Below are positions 8,849-18,646 of a stretch of DNA of 64,000 nt, piece after piece (position 1 is the first letter of the stretch; every line of letters begins with the position of its first letter). The notes beneath the pieces are model-generated. The model made no database searches and was not told where the DNA came from. It saw only the letters and a list, made by a program, of their open reading frames with translations. The position numbers and the translations under genes were made by a program. Source of the DNA: an uncultured Tenacibaculum sp. Its GTDB lineage: Bacteria; Bacteroidota; Bacteroidia; Flavobacteriales; Flavobacteriaceae. The stretch spans positions 17,169 to 81,168 of the forward strand of contig CANMJA010000020.1 of assembly GCA_947498055.1 (NCBI GenBank), given 5' to 3'.

Positions 8849-10489
8849 TTGTGTTTGAGAATTCCTTTTTACATATTCATCCTTTTCATCTTTACAACTA
8901 ACAACCATCTTTATTCACAAGAATTAATTTTAGGTATTTCTTCAAAAGACTCTTTAGAAAATTCTTTTTTAAAAAATCTTCCTTTAAAGAAATTACATCT
9001 CACTGAAAAGAGCATATATAATTATATGGATTCTTTATCTACATCTTTAAAAGAAAAAGGTTTTTTTTATAACCACATAGATACTGTTATTAAAAAAAAT
9101 AACCATTATGCATCCGTATTTAAATTAGGAAAGAGAATTGACTCTATAAAACTAACAACAAGCAACATTTTTAAGTTAAAGAAAGATACTATTATCTCTA
9201 CCTCTAATCTTTTATCATTTTTACAAAAAATCAAAAATAAAATTGAATTGAACGGAAGAACATTTTCTAAAGTTTATCTTGAGAATATATTTTTCGCAGA
9301 AAATCAATTAACTGCATCTATTGGTATTAGGGAGTCTGAAAAAAGATTTATTGATAAAATAATAATAAAGGGTTATAGAGAGTTTCCAAAAAAGTTCTTA
9401 AAACACTTTCTAAAACTAAGAAACAAAACAGTTTTCAATACAAAAACCATAGAAAACCTAAAAAAAGACATAGAGTCTATTGATTTCATTAAACAAAAAA
9501 AAGCTCCTCAGGTTTTATTCACCAAAGATTCAACTATAGTATATTTATATTTAGAAAAACTGAAGAACAGCTACTTTGATGGAGATTTAAACCTAGCTCC
9601 TTCTACTGAAGAAAAAAAACTACAATTTAGTGGTAATATCAACTTAAGTCTATCAAACTTAATAAACAAAGGCGAACAATTAAAGTTACATTGGAATGCA
9701 AATGGAAGAGAGAGACAAAACATAGAGCTTTCTCTAAACATCCCTTTTATTTTCAATACTTCTATTTCTTTAAAGAACCAATTAAATATTCATAAACAAG
9801 ATAGTTCTTTTTTAAATACTAATTTTAAAACTTCTTTAACACATCAACTTACTCCAAAAATGAATTTTGGAATTCTTTTCGAATCTGAAAATTCTATAAA
9901 CACACTAAACAAACAAACAAACAATATTAATGACTTTTCCAATTATTTTTTAGGTAGTAAATTTTCTTATAAAACTCCAAATAGGCACTCATTATTTAAC
10001 ACAACTTTTTTATTGGATTTAAAATACAGTATAGGAAGGAGAACTACAAAAGAATCCCAAACCACTCAACAGAAAGTCAAATTCAAAACATCTTATTTAC
10101 TTAGTATAAACGAAAGAAATCATATTTTCATTAAAAACGAATCTGCTTTTTTGAAATCTGCTAACTATTTTCAAAACGAATTATTTAGAATCGGAGGTTT
10201 CAATTCTATTAGAGGTTTTGATCAACAAAGCATATTTTCTTCAAAATACTCATTTCTAAATTTGGAATATCGTTTGCTTACTTCTAACAAATCATTTTTA
10301 TATTCTATTAGCGATTTAGGAATTATAGAACCCAAAGAAAACAACGCTATAAGTGTTTTTGGTTTTGGTATTGGTTTTTTTCAAAAAAGAAGAAATTCTA
10401 TTATTAATACTGCTATTACTTCGAGTTATTCTAAAAGAAATAAACGAAATAATATAAATTTATCAATATCCATATCTAGCTTCTTTTAA
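8849..10489 (+). CDS. Omp85/BamA-TamA-like outer-membrane barrel protein
   Basis: This is a 546-residue outer-membrane protein of the Omp85 superfamily, probably involved in inserting or moving proteins or lipids at the outer membrane; the exact role is not known. An N-terminal signal peptide ends near YSQ (residue 24). One or two POTRA-like segments lie at about residues 155-245 (IIIKGYREFPKKFLKH), followed by a beta barrel rich in alternating residues with the motif RIGGFNSIRGF near residue 450 and a C-terminal phenylalanine. It is shorter than BamA itself (usually above 750 residues). The start is a TTG (8849, or 8855); no ATG occurs before residue 60. It stands alone, divergent from rpsL. 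Confidence 0.75.
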   Translation: MCLRIPFYIFILFIFTTNNHLYSQELILGISSKDSLENSFLKNLPLKKLHLTEKSIYNYMDSLSTSLKEKGFFYNHIDTVIKKNNHYASVFKLGKRIDSIKLTTSNIFKLKKDTIISTSNLLSFLQKIKNKIELNGRTFSKVYLENIFFAENQLTASIGIRESEKRFIDKIIIKGYREFPKKFLKHFLKLRNKTVFNTKTIENLKKDIESIDFIKQKKAPQVLFTKDSTIVYLYLEKLKNSYFDGDLNLAPSTEEKKLQFSGNINLSLSNLINKGEQLKLHWNANGRERQNIELSLNIPFIFNTSISLKNQLNIHKQDSSFLNTNFKTSLTHQLTPKMNFGILFESENSINTLNKQTNNINDFSNYFLGSKFSYKTPNRHSLFNTTFLLDLKYSIGRRTTKESQTTQQKVKFKTSYLLSINERNHIFIKNESAFLKSANYFQNELFRIGGFNSIRGFDQQSIFSSKYSFLNLEYRLLTSNKSFLYSISDLGIIEPKENNAISVFGFGIGFFQKRRNSIINTAITSSYSKRNKRNNINLSISISSFF

Positions 10490-10540
10490 TACTAGTTATT
10501 TTAACATTAACACACAGTAATTTACATTTTATTAACGTTT

Positions 10541-10602
10541 TTTATTGTTTTTTTAAGTTTAATTTAAGATTTTAGCTGCAATTAATTCAAATAATTATAA
10601 AA
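10541..10602 (+). promoter_or_regulatory. Upstream block of the first SusC gene (shared with the second)
   Basis: This stretch and 20049-20110 are near copies. Both have a TTG 58 bases before the ATG (10545 and 20053), a TTTAAGATTTTAGC core and a TTAATTCAAA segment, and both precede SusC genes. The conserved spacing suggests a shared promoter and leader rather than chance similarity. The exact -7 box is uncertain, because the core does not match TAnnTTTG perfectly. Confidence 0.5.
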
Positions 10603-13600
10603 ATGAAAACAAAAATTAATGGGATTTTGACGCTATTTTTGGCGTTGATTGTGCAAATTTCCTTTGCACAAGAAAGAACTATCTCAGGGAATGTTTCGGA
10701 TGACTCTGGACCTCTTCCTGGCGTTAGTGTAGTTAAAAAAGGAACAAAAACTGGAACAGAAACTGACTTTGATGGTAAATACTCTATCAAAGCAAAGACA
10801 GGGGATGTACTAATTTTTAGTTTTGTAGGAATGAAAACAGTTGAAAAAACTATTGGAAGCTCTAATAAAGTGAACGTAACTTTAGGAGAAGATAGTAGTG
10901 TTTTAGACGAAGTTGTTGTAACTGGTGTGGCTTCAGGCACTTCAAGAAAAAAAATTGGGGTATCTGTAAACTCTGTAAAAGCAGAAGACCTTCAAGATGC
11001 AGGAGCACAATCAATTGACCAAGCATTACAAGGTAAAATTGCAGGTACCGTAATTCAGTCTACATCGGGTCAACCTGGCCAACAACAAAACATTGTACTA
11101 AGAGCTATTGGTAGCTTAAACTCCTCTCAACCAATGATCTTAATTGACGGAATTGAAGTTTCATCTTCTCAAAATAGTATTGGAGGCGCTTCAAATTTAA
11201 GCTCTAGATTGTCTGATATTGATTTTAGCAATGTTGAAAGAGTTGAAACAATATCTGGAGCTGCAGCTGGAACAATTTATGGTGCTCAGGGTGCAAATGG
11301 TGTAATTAATATTATCACTAAAAAAGGTAAAGCTGGAAAAACTAAAATTAGCATCAACACTAACGTCGGAATTAACAACGCAATTACCAATGAAGATATG
11401 AAAAGAAGTACTTTACATAGATACACTACAAACAGTAATGGTTTTATGATAGATTTAAATGGTGTACCTGTAACACAACTTAATGGAGACGCTCAATATC
11501 TTGCAGTAGATGTTAATGAAAGAACCGTAGGCACAACTAATCTTGGAGCTGAAGGTATAAATGATACACCTTTTGCTGAGGACATTTTCGATGCTACTGA
11601 TATACTTTTTAACACAGCAATAAGCTTAAAATATGGAGCTACTGTTTCTGGTGGTTCAGATAAAATCAACTATTTGGTATCTGGTAATAAAACACAACAA
11701 GAAAGTGTTCTTGTACCAGGAGAATATGTAAAATATGATGCTCGCTTAAACCTAGGTTTTGAAATTTCTGACAATCTAAAAGTAAATACTCGTTTCGATG
11801 TTATTAATAGTGCTAATGATACTGGTACTAATACTGACAACGCAAATCAAAATAACCTTATAAATAATGTATTCCAAAATTTACCCCATGTAAATTTCTT
11901 TAATAGAAATTCAGAAGGTGAACTAACTGTTGCTCCTGATGCTACAGATGCAAACTCTACAAATCCTTTCTTTTTTAGAGATATTCAAACAAGACTTGAT
12001 CAGGTTACTAGATATATAGCTAATTTTGATGTCAACTACAAACCTTTCAAGGTATTAAACTTAAATGCTAAATATGGTTATGACACTTACACTCAAAATT
12101 TCACTTTCTTCCAAGAAAACAAATCTAGCCATCAACAAGTAGATCAAATCACTAACAATAAAAATGGAGTTTTTAATTTAATTGACACACAAGAATATTT
12201 TCAAAATTTATTATTATCTGCAAACTTAACTTTAGATTTTGAAGAAGATTTAAAAATTTCAGCCCCAATCACCTCTACAACTACCATTAATTTTGATTGG
12301 AGAGATAGAAATTTAAGACAGAACTCTGTTTCAGGGGCAAACATTCCTGTTGGTAGTTTTGGCGCTTTTAATGTAAACCAAGCTGCCACAAAAACATTTA
12401 ATGGTTTTTTTGAGTCACCATTTAGAACATTTGGTTTTTTAATTAACCAAAAAGTTGATTTTGGTTCTATAGCTGGTTTTTCTGCTGGTTTAAGACGAGA
12501 TCAATCAAACAGATTCGGTAGTGGAAAAAGTTTTACATTTCCAAGATTCGATGCTTATCTAAATATTTCTGAATTATTAGATTCGGACACCGTTTCTGGC
12601 CTAAAAATTAGGGCTGCTTATGGAGAAGCAGGTATTCAACCTTTATTTGGTCAAAATTTATTTACATTCCAATTAACCACTGTAGGTAGTGAAACAATTT
12701 CAAGTGTTCCTGGAACTGTAGCTAATCCTGACTTAGACGTTGAAATTTCTCAGGAATTTGAAATAGGTACTGACTACAAATTCAACTTCAACAACAATAG
12801 TAATTGGTTTAAATCAATAGATGGATCTATAAACTATTTTGATCGTAAAACTAGCGGAGCAATTTTTAATTTAGGCTTACCAACTAGTAGTGGTACATCT
12901 GCTATATCATCTAACGCTTATGACATCAGTAGTAATGGTATTGAAGCTTCCTTGAATATAAACAACTATAATACAGAAGATTTTAGTTGGGATTTCGGAT
13001 TACGTTTTACCAAATCTACAGCTACATTAGATAGAATTGAAAATGACCTACCTGTTGTTGTGGGTGATTTCTTTGTTTTAGAAGAAGGACAAGAAATAGG
13101 ATCCTTTAATGTTAGAAAAGTAGTAACTAGTTTAGATGAAACTGACTCACAAGGATCTCCTATAATAGCAGCTACAGATAGAGAAAATTTTACAGTTGCT
13201 AGCTCTGGCTATGTTGTTAATAAAAATACTGGTCGTGCAGTTATAACATCTGAAACACAAACTTTAGGAAGTACACAACCAGATTTTGTTATGACTTTCT
13301 TAAATGATTTCACTTTCAATAATTTCATCTCTTTATCTGTTCAATTAGACTGGTTTAAAGGAATGGACGTATACAATAGAGCTAAACAATGGACGTATAA
13401 TAACGGGATTCATGCAGACACTTCAGTACCAATAACAATAGAAGATCCAACTGGTACAAATCAAACTGGAGCTTTTGTATCTTATTACACATCGTTATAT
13501 AACACTAACGTTCCAACATCTCATTTTATTGAAGACGGTTCATTTTTACGCTTCAGAGATATTAGTTTAAAATTTAAATTAAATAATGTAATTAAACTAA

Positions 13601-13779
13601 AATCGGTTGACCAAATAAACCTAACTTTATCTGGTAGAAATTTAATCACTATAACAGACTATTCTGGTTTAGACCCAGAAGCTGCTAGAGGTTTTGGTAA
13701 TACTTTTCAAAGAGGGTTTGATGAATTTACACACCCAAACATTAAAAGTTATAATTTAGGTCTTAATATCACATTTTAA
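10603..13779 (+). CDS. SusC/RagA-type TonB-linked outer-membrane transporter (first pair)
   Basis: This is a 1058-residue TonB-dependent transporter that imports oligomers captured by its SusD partner. A signal peptide (residues 1-22, ending ISFAQ) is followed by a carboxypeptidase-regulatory-like domain (about 24-105, with DDSGPLPGVSVVKKGT and DFDGKYSIKAKTGD), a TonB-box-like DEVVVTG at about 103, a plug with LIDGIEV and GAQGANGVINIITKKGKAG, and a beta barrel to the C-terminal phenylalanine. The plug lacks the common YVVDG wording of the second SusC, so the two pairs are not recent duplicates outside their N-termini. It lies 10 bases before its SusD gene. The substrate is not evident. Confidence 0.93.
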   Translation: MKTKINGILTLFLALIVQISFAQERTISGNVSDDSGPLPGVSVVKKGTKTGTETDFDGKYSIKAKTGDVLIFSFVGMKTVEKTIGSSNKVNVTLGEDSSVLDEVVVTGVASGTSRKKIGVSVNSVKAEDLQDAGAQSIDQALQGKIAGTVIQSTSGQPGQQQNIVLRAIGSLNSSQPMILIDGIEVSSSQNSIGGASNLSSRLSDIDFSNVERVETISGAAAGTIYGAQGANGVINIITKKGKAGKTKISINTNVGINNAITNEDMKRSTLHRYTTNSNGFMIDLNGVPVTQLNGDAQYLAVDVNERTVGTTNLGAEGINDTPFAEDIFDATDILFNTAISLKYGATVSGGSDKINYLVSGNKTQQESVLVPGEYVKYDARLNLGFEISDNLKVNTRFDVINSANDTGTNTDNANQNNLINNVFQNLPHVNFFNRNSEGELTVAPDATDANSTNPFFFRDIQTRLDQVTRYIANFDVNYKPFKVLNLNAKYGYDTYTQNFTFFQENKSSHQQVDQITNNKNGVFNLIDTQEYFQNLLLSANLTLDFEEDLKISAPITSTTTINFDWRDRNLRQNSVSGANIPVGSFGAFNVNQAATKTFNGFFESPFRTFGFLINQKVDFGSIAGFSAGLRRDQSNRFGSGKSFTFPRFDAYLNISELLDSDTVSGLKIRAAYGEAGIQPLFGQNLFTFQLTTVGSETISSVPGTVANPDLDVEISQEFEIGTDYKFNFNNNSNWFKSIDGSINYFDRKTSGAIFNLGLPTSSGTSAISSNAYDISSNGIEASLNINNYNTEDFSWDFGLRFTKSTATLDRIENDLPVVVGDFFVLEEGQEIGSFNVRKVVTSLDETDSQGSPIIAATDRENFTVASSGYVVNKNTGRAVITSETQTLGSTQPDFVMTFLNDFTFNNFISLSVQLDWFKGMDVYNRAKQWTYNNGIHADTSVPITIEDPTGTNQTGAFVSYYTSLYNTNVPTSHFIEDGSFLRFRDISLKFKLNNVIKLKSVDQINLTLSGRNLITITDYSGLDPEAARGFGNTFQRGFDEFTHPNIKSYNLGLNITF

Positions 13780-13789
13780 AATAAAAAAA

Positions 13790-15349
13790 ATGAAAAATAT
13801 AATCAAATCGATATTAATACTAATAGTTACAACTCTAATATGGAGTTGTCAAGACAACCTATTAGACACGAACATAGAACCAGTTAACAACAATTTACCT
13901 GATTTAAATTCATTAAAAACAGTTGATGGACTAACCACATACTCGAGAGGTATATACAGATCAATAGCCTCAAACGTTGCTGCAACAAATGATAGCCCTA
14001 TGTTATGGTTTGTCTACGGATACCATGAAACTATGGGAGACAATTTAACGATGCCATGGGGAAATTTTGGAGGCAGATGGATTAACCAACCGTCTTCAGT
14101 TACTCTTGATGATGGATCTGTAGTACTTCCACCTGCTGGAGGTGCACAACCTGATGAAATAGCCATTAGAAATTCAAGAGCAGCTGGTAGTGATAATGCA
14201 ACTCAATATGAATGGAGAGATATGTACCGCATAATTGTACAATCTAACACTATCATTAAAGCTACTGAAAGCCTATCAATATCCGAATCAGAAAACCAAG
14301 CTTTTAACGCTTGGGCTCTATGGTGGAAAGCATATGCTTACCACAGACTAGGATCTATTTATGAACAAGGAGTTATAAATACCAATAACCTAATTGACAA
14401 TCCTATTCCTATTACTTCAGCTAATTTTGTTTCTAACACGGAACTTATTAATCAATCTAACTTACTTTTAGACCAACTAAATACAGTTCTTAGTTCGGTA
14501 CCAGATGATGGACTATTTAACTCAAGATTAAATAATTTTCAGCTAAGTTATATAGAATCAAAAGTAAACAAATCAGATTTATCAGAAAACTCGAACACAT
14601 TAAGAGCAAGAAACCTAGTATACAATACTAGAGTAACTGATATGACAAATTCAAATTGGAACGATGTAATAACATGGTGTAATTCAGGAGTTTCAAACAA
14701 TTCAGGAGCTTTTATAATGCAGTCAGAGACTTCTTTTATTAATAATTCTTGGCTTCCTGGACAGGTTACTGGTTTCTGGTACTTTCCTAGTGATCGTTTA
14801 ATTCAAGATATCAACTCTGGTGACAATAGACTGAGTAGATACTTTACTTCTGGTTTTGATTTCCCTAACCCTAGAGGTAGAGGAATTCATTATGGAGCCT
14901 CTTACTTTTGGCAAAGTTCTTCTCCAATTGTATCTGGTAATGAAAAAGAAGTTTCTATGTATTATGCAGGTTCTTTTGAAGAAAACCAACTTTTTTTAGC
15001 TGAAGCCAAAGTACGCACCGGAGATATTGAAGGAGGTTTATCTCACCTTGACGCTGTTAGAAACTTACAAGATTCAGGCCTTGCTGCAACTGTAGGTACA
15101 GGGTTAACAAATAATCAAGCTCTTGAGGAAATTAGAAAAGAACGTAGATTAGCTTTAGTAATGAGAGCTGTTGCCTTTTATGATTCTCGTAGATATGGTA
15201 TATCTAGTGGATCTAGAACAGGAGCGAGAGTGCTTGACACAAATGGTGTTGTTAACACAAATGCCACTATTAATTATGAATATCTAGACTACTGGCCAGT
15301 TCCAGCTTTTGAAGATGATTTTAATCCTGTCAATCCTTCTCGAATATAA
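13790..15349 (+). CDS. SusD/RagB-type surface lipoprotein (first pair)
   Basis: This is a 519-residue surface lipoprotein expected to form the lid of the adjacent SusC channel and to bind its substrate. The N-terminus has a lipoprotein signal ending LIWSC (lipid-anchored Cys at about residue 20). The body shows TPR-like SusD helices (AYAYHRLGSIYEQGV) and the C-terminal region EEIRKERRLALVMRAVAFYD with the usual RKERR-type motif, ending in DYWPVPAFEDDFNP. It is co-transcribed with SusC. A perfect terminator follows at 15358-15394, so the two downstream lipoproteins may be reached only by read-through or by their own promoter. Confidence 0.9.
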   Translation: MKNIIKSILILIVTTLIWSCQDNLLDTNIEPVNNNLPDLNSLKTVDGLTTYSRGIYRSIASNVAATNDSPMLWFVYGYHETMGDNLTMPWGNFGGRWINQPSSVTLDDGSVVLPPAGGAQPDEIAIRNSRAAGSDNATQYEWRDMYRIIVQSNTIIKATESLSISESENQAFNAWALWWKAYAYHRLGSIYEQGVINTNNLIDNPIPITSANFVSNTELINQSNLLLDQLNTVLSSVPDDGLFNSRLNNFQLSYIESKVNKSDLSENSNTLRARNLVYNTRVTDMTNSNWNDVITWCNSGVSNNSGAFIMQSETSFINNSWLPGQVTGFWYFPSDRLIQDINSGDNRLSRYFTSGFDFPNPRGRGIHYGASYFWQSSSPIVSGNEKEVSMYYAGSFEENQLFLAEAKVRTGDIEGGLSHLDAVRNLQDSGLAATVGTGLTNNQALEEIRKERRLALVMRAVAFYDSRRYGISSGSRTGARVLDTNGVVNTNATINYEYLDYWPVPAFEDDFNPVNPSRI

Positions 15350-15357
15350 CGAAACAT

Positions 15358-15394
15358 AAAAAGAGGTTGCAAAAAGCAACCTCTTTTTTCTTTA
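15358..15394 (+). terminator. Terminator after the first SusD gene
   Basis: A 13-bp stem (15358-15370 with 15376-15388) closes a 5-base adenine loop and runs into a T-rich tail. The core is GAGGTTGC paired with GCAACCTC. It lies 9 bases after the SusD stop and 13 bases before the next ATG, so it may act as an attenuator between the SusCD pair and the UnbV/haloperoxidase pair. Confidence 0.8.
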
Positions 15395-15406
15395 ATCTTT
15401 TTTACA

Positions 15407-18400
15407 ATGAAATATCTACCATTGAGTATTTTTATTTTTCTTTTATTAACAAATTGTCAAAAAACAAAAAATAAAAAATATTATTTATTTAAAAAAGTAC
15501 CTAAAACACAAACTAATATTACTTTTCAAAATAAAATTAAAGATGATGTAAAACATAACATCATGAATTACATATATTATTATAATGGCGGAGGTGTGTC
15601 TGTTGGTGATTTTAACAATGACAACTTACCCGATATTTATTTTATTTCCAATAAAGGTGATAATAAATTATTTTTAAATAAAGGAAATTTAAATTTTGAA
15701 GACATCACAAAAAAAGCTGGTGTAAAAGGAAAAGCAGACTGGCAAACTGGAAGTACGATCATAGATATTAATAATGATGGTTATTTAGATATTTATGTTT
15801 GTGCAGTATCTGGATTATTAGGTTTTCAAGGTCACAATGAGTTATACATAAATAATGGAGACAATACCTTTACTGAAAAATCTAAAGATTACAATCTTGA
15901 TTACAAAGGGTATTCTACACAAGCATATTTTTTTGATTATGACAAAGATGATGATTTGGATGTATATATTGTAAATCATGCAGTGCACACAAAAACTTCC
16001 CATGGGCCTGCTTTATTAAGAGAAAAAAGAACTGGTTTAACTGGAGATGTATTATTAGAAAATATTGAAAATAAATATACAGACAGTAGTGAAAAAGCTA
16101 AAATACATGGAGGCGTTAATGGATATGGACTAAGTGCATCTATTATAGATTTCAACAATGATGGATGGGAAGACATTTATGTTTGTAATGATTTTCATGA
16201 GGACGATTATTATTACATTAATAACCAAGATGGAACATTTACTGAAACATTAAAAACAAAATTCTCTACTATTAGTAGATTTTCAATGGGTAGTGACGCT
16301 TCTGATGTCAATGGAGATGGTTATCCAGATCTAGTTACTTTAGATATGCTACCTAAAGATGAAAGAGCGGTTAAAGAATCTGAAGGAGATGACACCATGC
16401 TTAATGTTCATCTTAGATTACAAAAATTAGGATATCAAGATCAATATTCTAGAAATATGCTACAAATTAATAATTCGGGAGATTTTTTTCATGAAGAAGC
16501 TTTATTTAACAACATAGAAGCTACGGACTGGAGTTGGACTCCTTTAATTGCTGATTTTAATAACGATGGCTATCAAGATTTATTCATTTCAAACGGAATT
16601 TTAAGACGTCCAAATGATTTAGATTTCAGAATCTATGTTTCAAGCACTTACAAATATCGTAACAGAAATAAATCTAAAAACCAATGGTTACTAGAATCCT
16701 TAAAAGAAATGCCTAGCGGGAAAGCTCCTAATCAAATATTTAAAGGCAATTCTACTAAATTTGAAAATAAAAATAACAAATGGATTGAAAACCTACCCTC
16801 TTTATCTAATGGTGCAACTTACTCAGATTTAGATTTAGATGGAGATTTAGATTTGATTGTTAATAACATAAATGAAAATGCCTTTATCTATGAGAACACC
16901 TCTACAGGTAATAATTATATCTCTCTAAAGTTTGACTACAATTCTAAAAACAAAAATGGAAATGGTTCTAAAGCAATAGTATACTACGCTAATAAATCTC
17001 AACTAAAACAACTTAGAAACTCCAGAGGTTTCCTATCTTCTGTAGATAATAATTTACATTTTGGCTTAGACTCTATAAAAAAAATTGATTCAATTCATGT
17101 TATTTGGCCTAACAATTATGCACAAACCATTACCAATCCAAAAATTAATCAACAAACAACTATAAAATATAATTCTTCTATTACTAAAAAATGGATATAT
17201 AATCCAATAAAAAAAAGCAACTTATTTTCTAAAACCAATGACATTGTTTTCAAACATAAAGAAGATGATTATAATGATTTTTATGTAGAAAGATTAATTC
17301 CATATAAAGTTTCAACCTCTGGACCCGCTTTTTCAATAGGTGATATTGATAATAATGGTTATGATGATGTTTTTATTGGAAATGGCTCTGCCTATGAAGC
17401 AAAGCTCTACTTAAACAATGGTGAAAAACTTATTGAAACTAAAACTAATTTAAGTGATGATGTCTTTTTTGAAGATGTCTGTTCTTCATTCTTTGACGCT
17501 GATAAAGATGGAGATTTAGATTTATATGTTGGCTCTGGAATTAACGAAAAAAGAGAAAAAAAATATGAAATAGATAGACTCTATATAAATAACAAAGGAA
17601 AATTTAATAGATCAAATAACTTACCCAACAACCCAAACATTACATCTTGTGTAAAACCTTATGATTACGACAATGATGGAGACATTGATTTATTTATTGG
17701 TAATAGATCAAACCCTGACGATTTTGGTGAATCTATAACGTCTTACCTATTAAATAATGACGGCAAAGGAAATTTCAAAAAAGATATTAATTTTAAATTA
17801 GCCTCTCATGTTACTGATGCTATCTGGGAAGATGTTAACAATGACAATAGAAAAGATTTAATTATTGTAACAGAATGGGATTATCCTAAGATATATATTA
17901 ATGATAATGGAAAATTTAATCTACTCGAAGAGTTCGACTCTTTATATGGGCTATGGCAAACAGTAGTTATGTTTGACATAGATAAAGATGGAGATAAAGA
18001 TATTGTTTTAGGGAATTGGGGAAACAACACCAAATTTAAAGCCTCTAAAAAAACACCATTACTTATGTATCATTCAGATTTTGATTTAAATGGAAAAAAA
18101 GAAACGGTTCTTGCTTATAATCGAAATGAAAAATACTACCCCATGTATTCAAAAGATGAATTAGCGTCTCAAATGAATTACATAAAAAAGAAATATGTAA
18201 AATATAAAGACTACGCATTAAAGACAATAGAACAAGTATTAGGCGAAGAAGAGATAAAGAAATCAACAAAATATAAAATTAACGAACTTTCATCTGGCTA
18301 TTTAGAAAACAACAATGGTAGTTTCAAAACCTTTATTAAACTACCAAAAGATTTCCAATTGGCACCTATTAATTCATTTCAAAAATTAATTATTAATAAT

Positions 18401-18646
18401 GAAAATAATCTTCTGGTTTTTGGAAATTCAAAATCTGTAAACACTTTCCATGGTAGTTATGAAGGAAACAAAGGACTATTTATAAATAACATAAAAAGTT
18501 ACACAAAAACAAATTCATTAGGCATACTTCCTATTGACGATCAAATAAACAAAAATGGTGTTGTTAAATTTAAAAACGAGAAAAAATTATTGATTATCTC
18601 AAATAATGATAGCCTTAAATCTTACAGAGTAAATGAAAAAAAATAA
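15407..18646 (+). CDS. FG-GAP/VCBS-repeat lipoprotein with ASPIC/UnbV domain
   Basis: This is a 1079-residue putative surface lipoprotein. The signal ends LLTNC (lipid-anchored Cys at about residue 17). Many FG-GAP blades follow with calcium-binding DxDxDG-like loops (GDFNNDNLPDIYF, DINNDGYLDIYV, DLDLDGDLDLIV, DIDNNGYDDVFIG, DADKDGDLDLYVG), consistent with two beta-propeller blocks. Between them, at about residues 505-590, lies an ASPIC/UnbV segment (LRNSRGFLSSVDNNLHFGL, then IHVIWPNN). Such proteins often sit beside SusCD pairs in Bacteroidota; their role is not firmly known. The coding end overlaps the next gene by 14 bases, so the two are translationally coupled. Confidence 0.88.
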   Translation: MKYLPLSIFIFLLLTNCQKTKNKKYYLFKKVPKTQTNITFQNKIKDDVKHNIMNYIYYYNGGGVSVGDFNNDNLPDIYFISNKGDNKLFLNKGNLNFEDITKKAGVKGKADWQTGSTIIDINNDGYLDIYVCAVSGLLGFQGHNELYINNGDNTFTEKSKDYNLDYKGYSTQAYFFDYDKDDDLDVYIVNHAVHTKTSHGPALLREKRTGLTGDVLLENIENKYTDSSEKAKIHGGVNGYGLSASIIDFNNDGWEDIYVCNDFHEDDYYYINNQDGTFTETLKTKFSTISRFSMGSDASDVNGDGYPDLVTLDMLPKDERAVKESEGDDTMLNVHLRLQKLGYQDQYSRNMLQINNSGDFFHEEALFNNIEATDWSWTPLIADFNNDGYQDLFISNGILRRPNDLDFRIYVSSTYKYRNRNKSKNQWLLESLKEMPSGKAPNQIFKGNSTKFENKNNKWIENLPSLSNGATYSDLDLDGDLDLIVNNINENAFIYENTSTGNNYISLKFDYNSKNKNGNGSKAIVYYANKSQLKQLRNSRGFLSSVDNNLHFGLDSIKKIDSIHVIWPNNYAQTITNPKINQQTTIKYNSSITKKWIYNPIKKSNLFSKTNDIVFKHKEDDYNDFYVERLIPYKVSTSGPAFSIGDIDNNGYDDVFIGNGSAYEAKLYLNNGEKLIETKTNLSDDVFFEDVCSSFFDADKDGDLDLYVGSGINEKREKKYEIDRLYINNKGKFNRSNNLPNNPNITSCVKPYDYDNDGDIDLFIGNRSNPDDFGESITSYLLNNDGKGNFKKDINFKLASHVTDAIWEDVNNDNRKDLIIVTEWDYPKIYINDNGKFNLLEEFDSLYGLWQTVVMFDIDKDGDKDIVLGNWGNNTKFKASKKTPLLMYHSDFDLNGKKETVLAYNRNEKYYPMYSKDELASQMNYIKKKYVKYKDYALKTIEQVLGEEEIKKSTKYKINELSSGYLENNNGSFKTFIKLPKDFQLAPINSFQKLIINNENNLLVFGNSKSVNTFHGSYEGNKGLFINNIKSYTKTNSLGILPIDDQINKNGVVKFKNEKKLLIISNNDSLKSYRVNEKK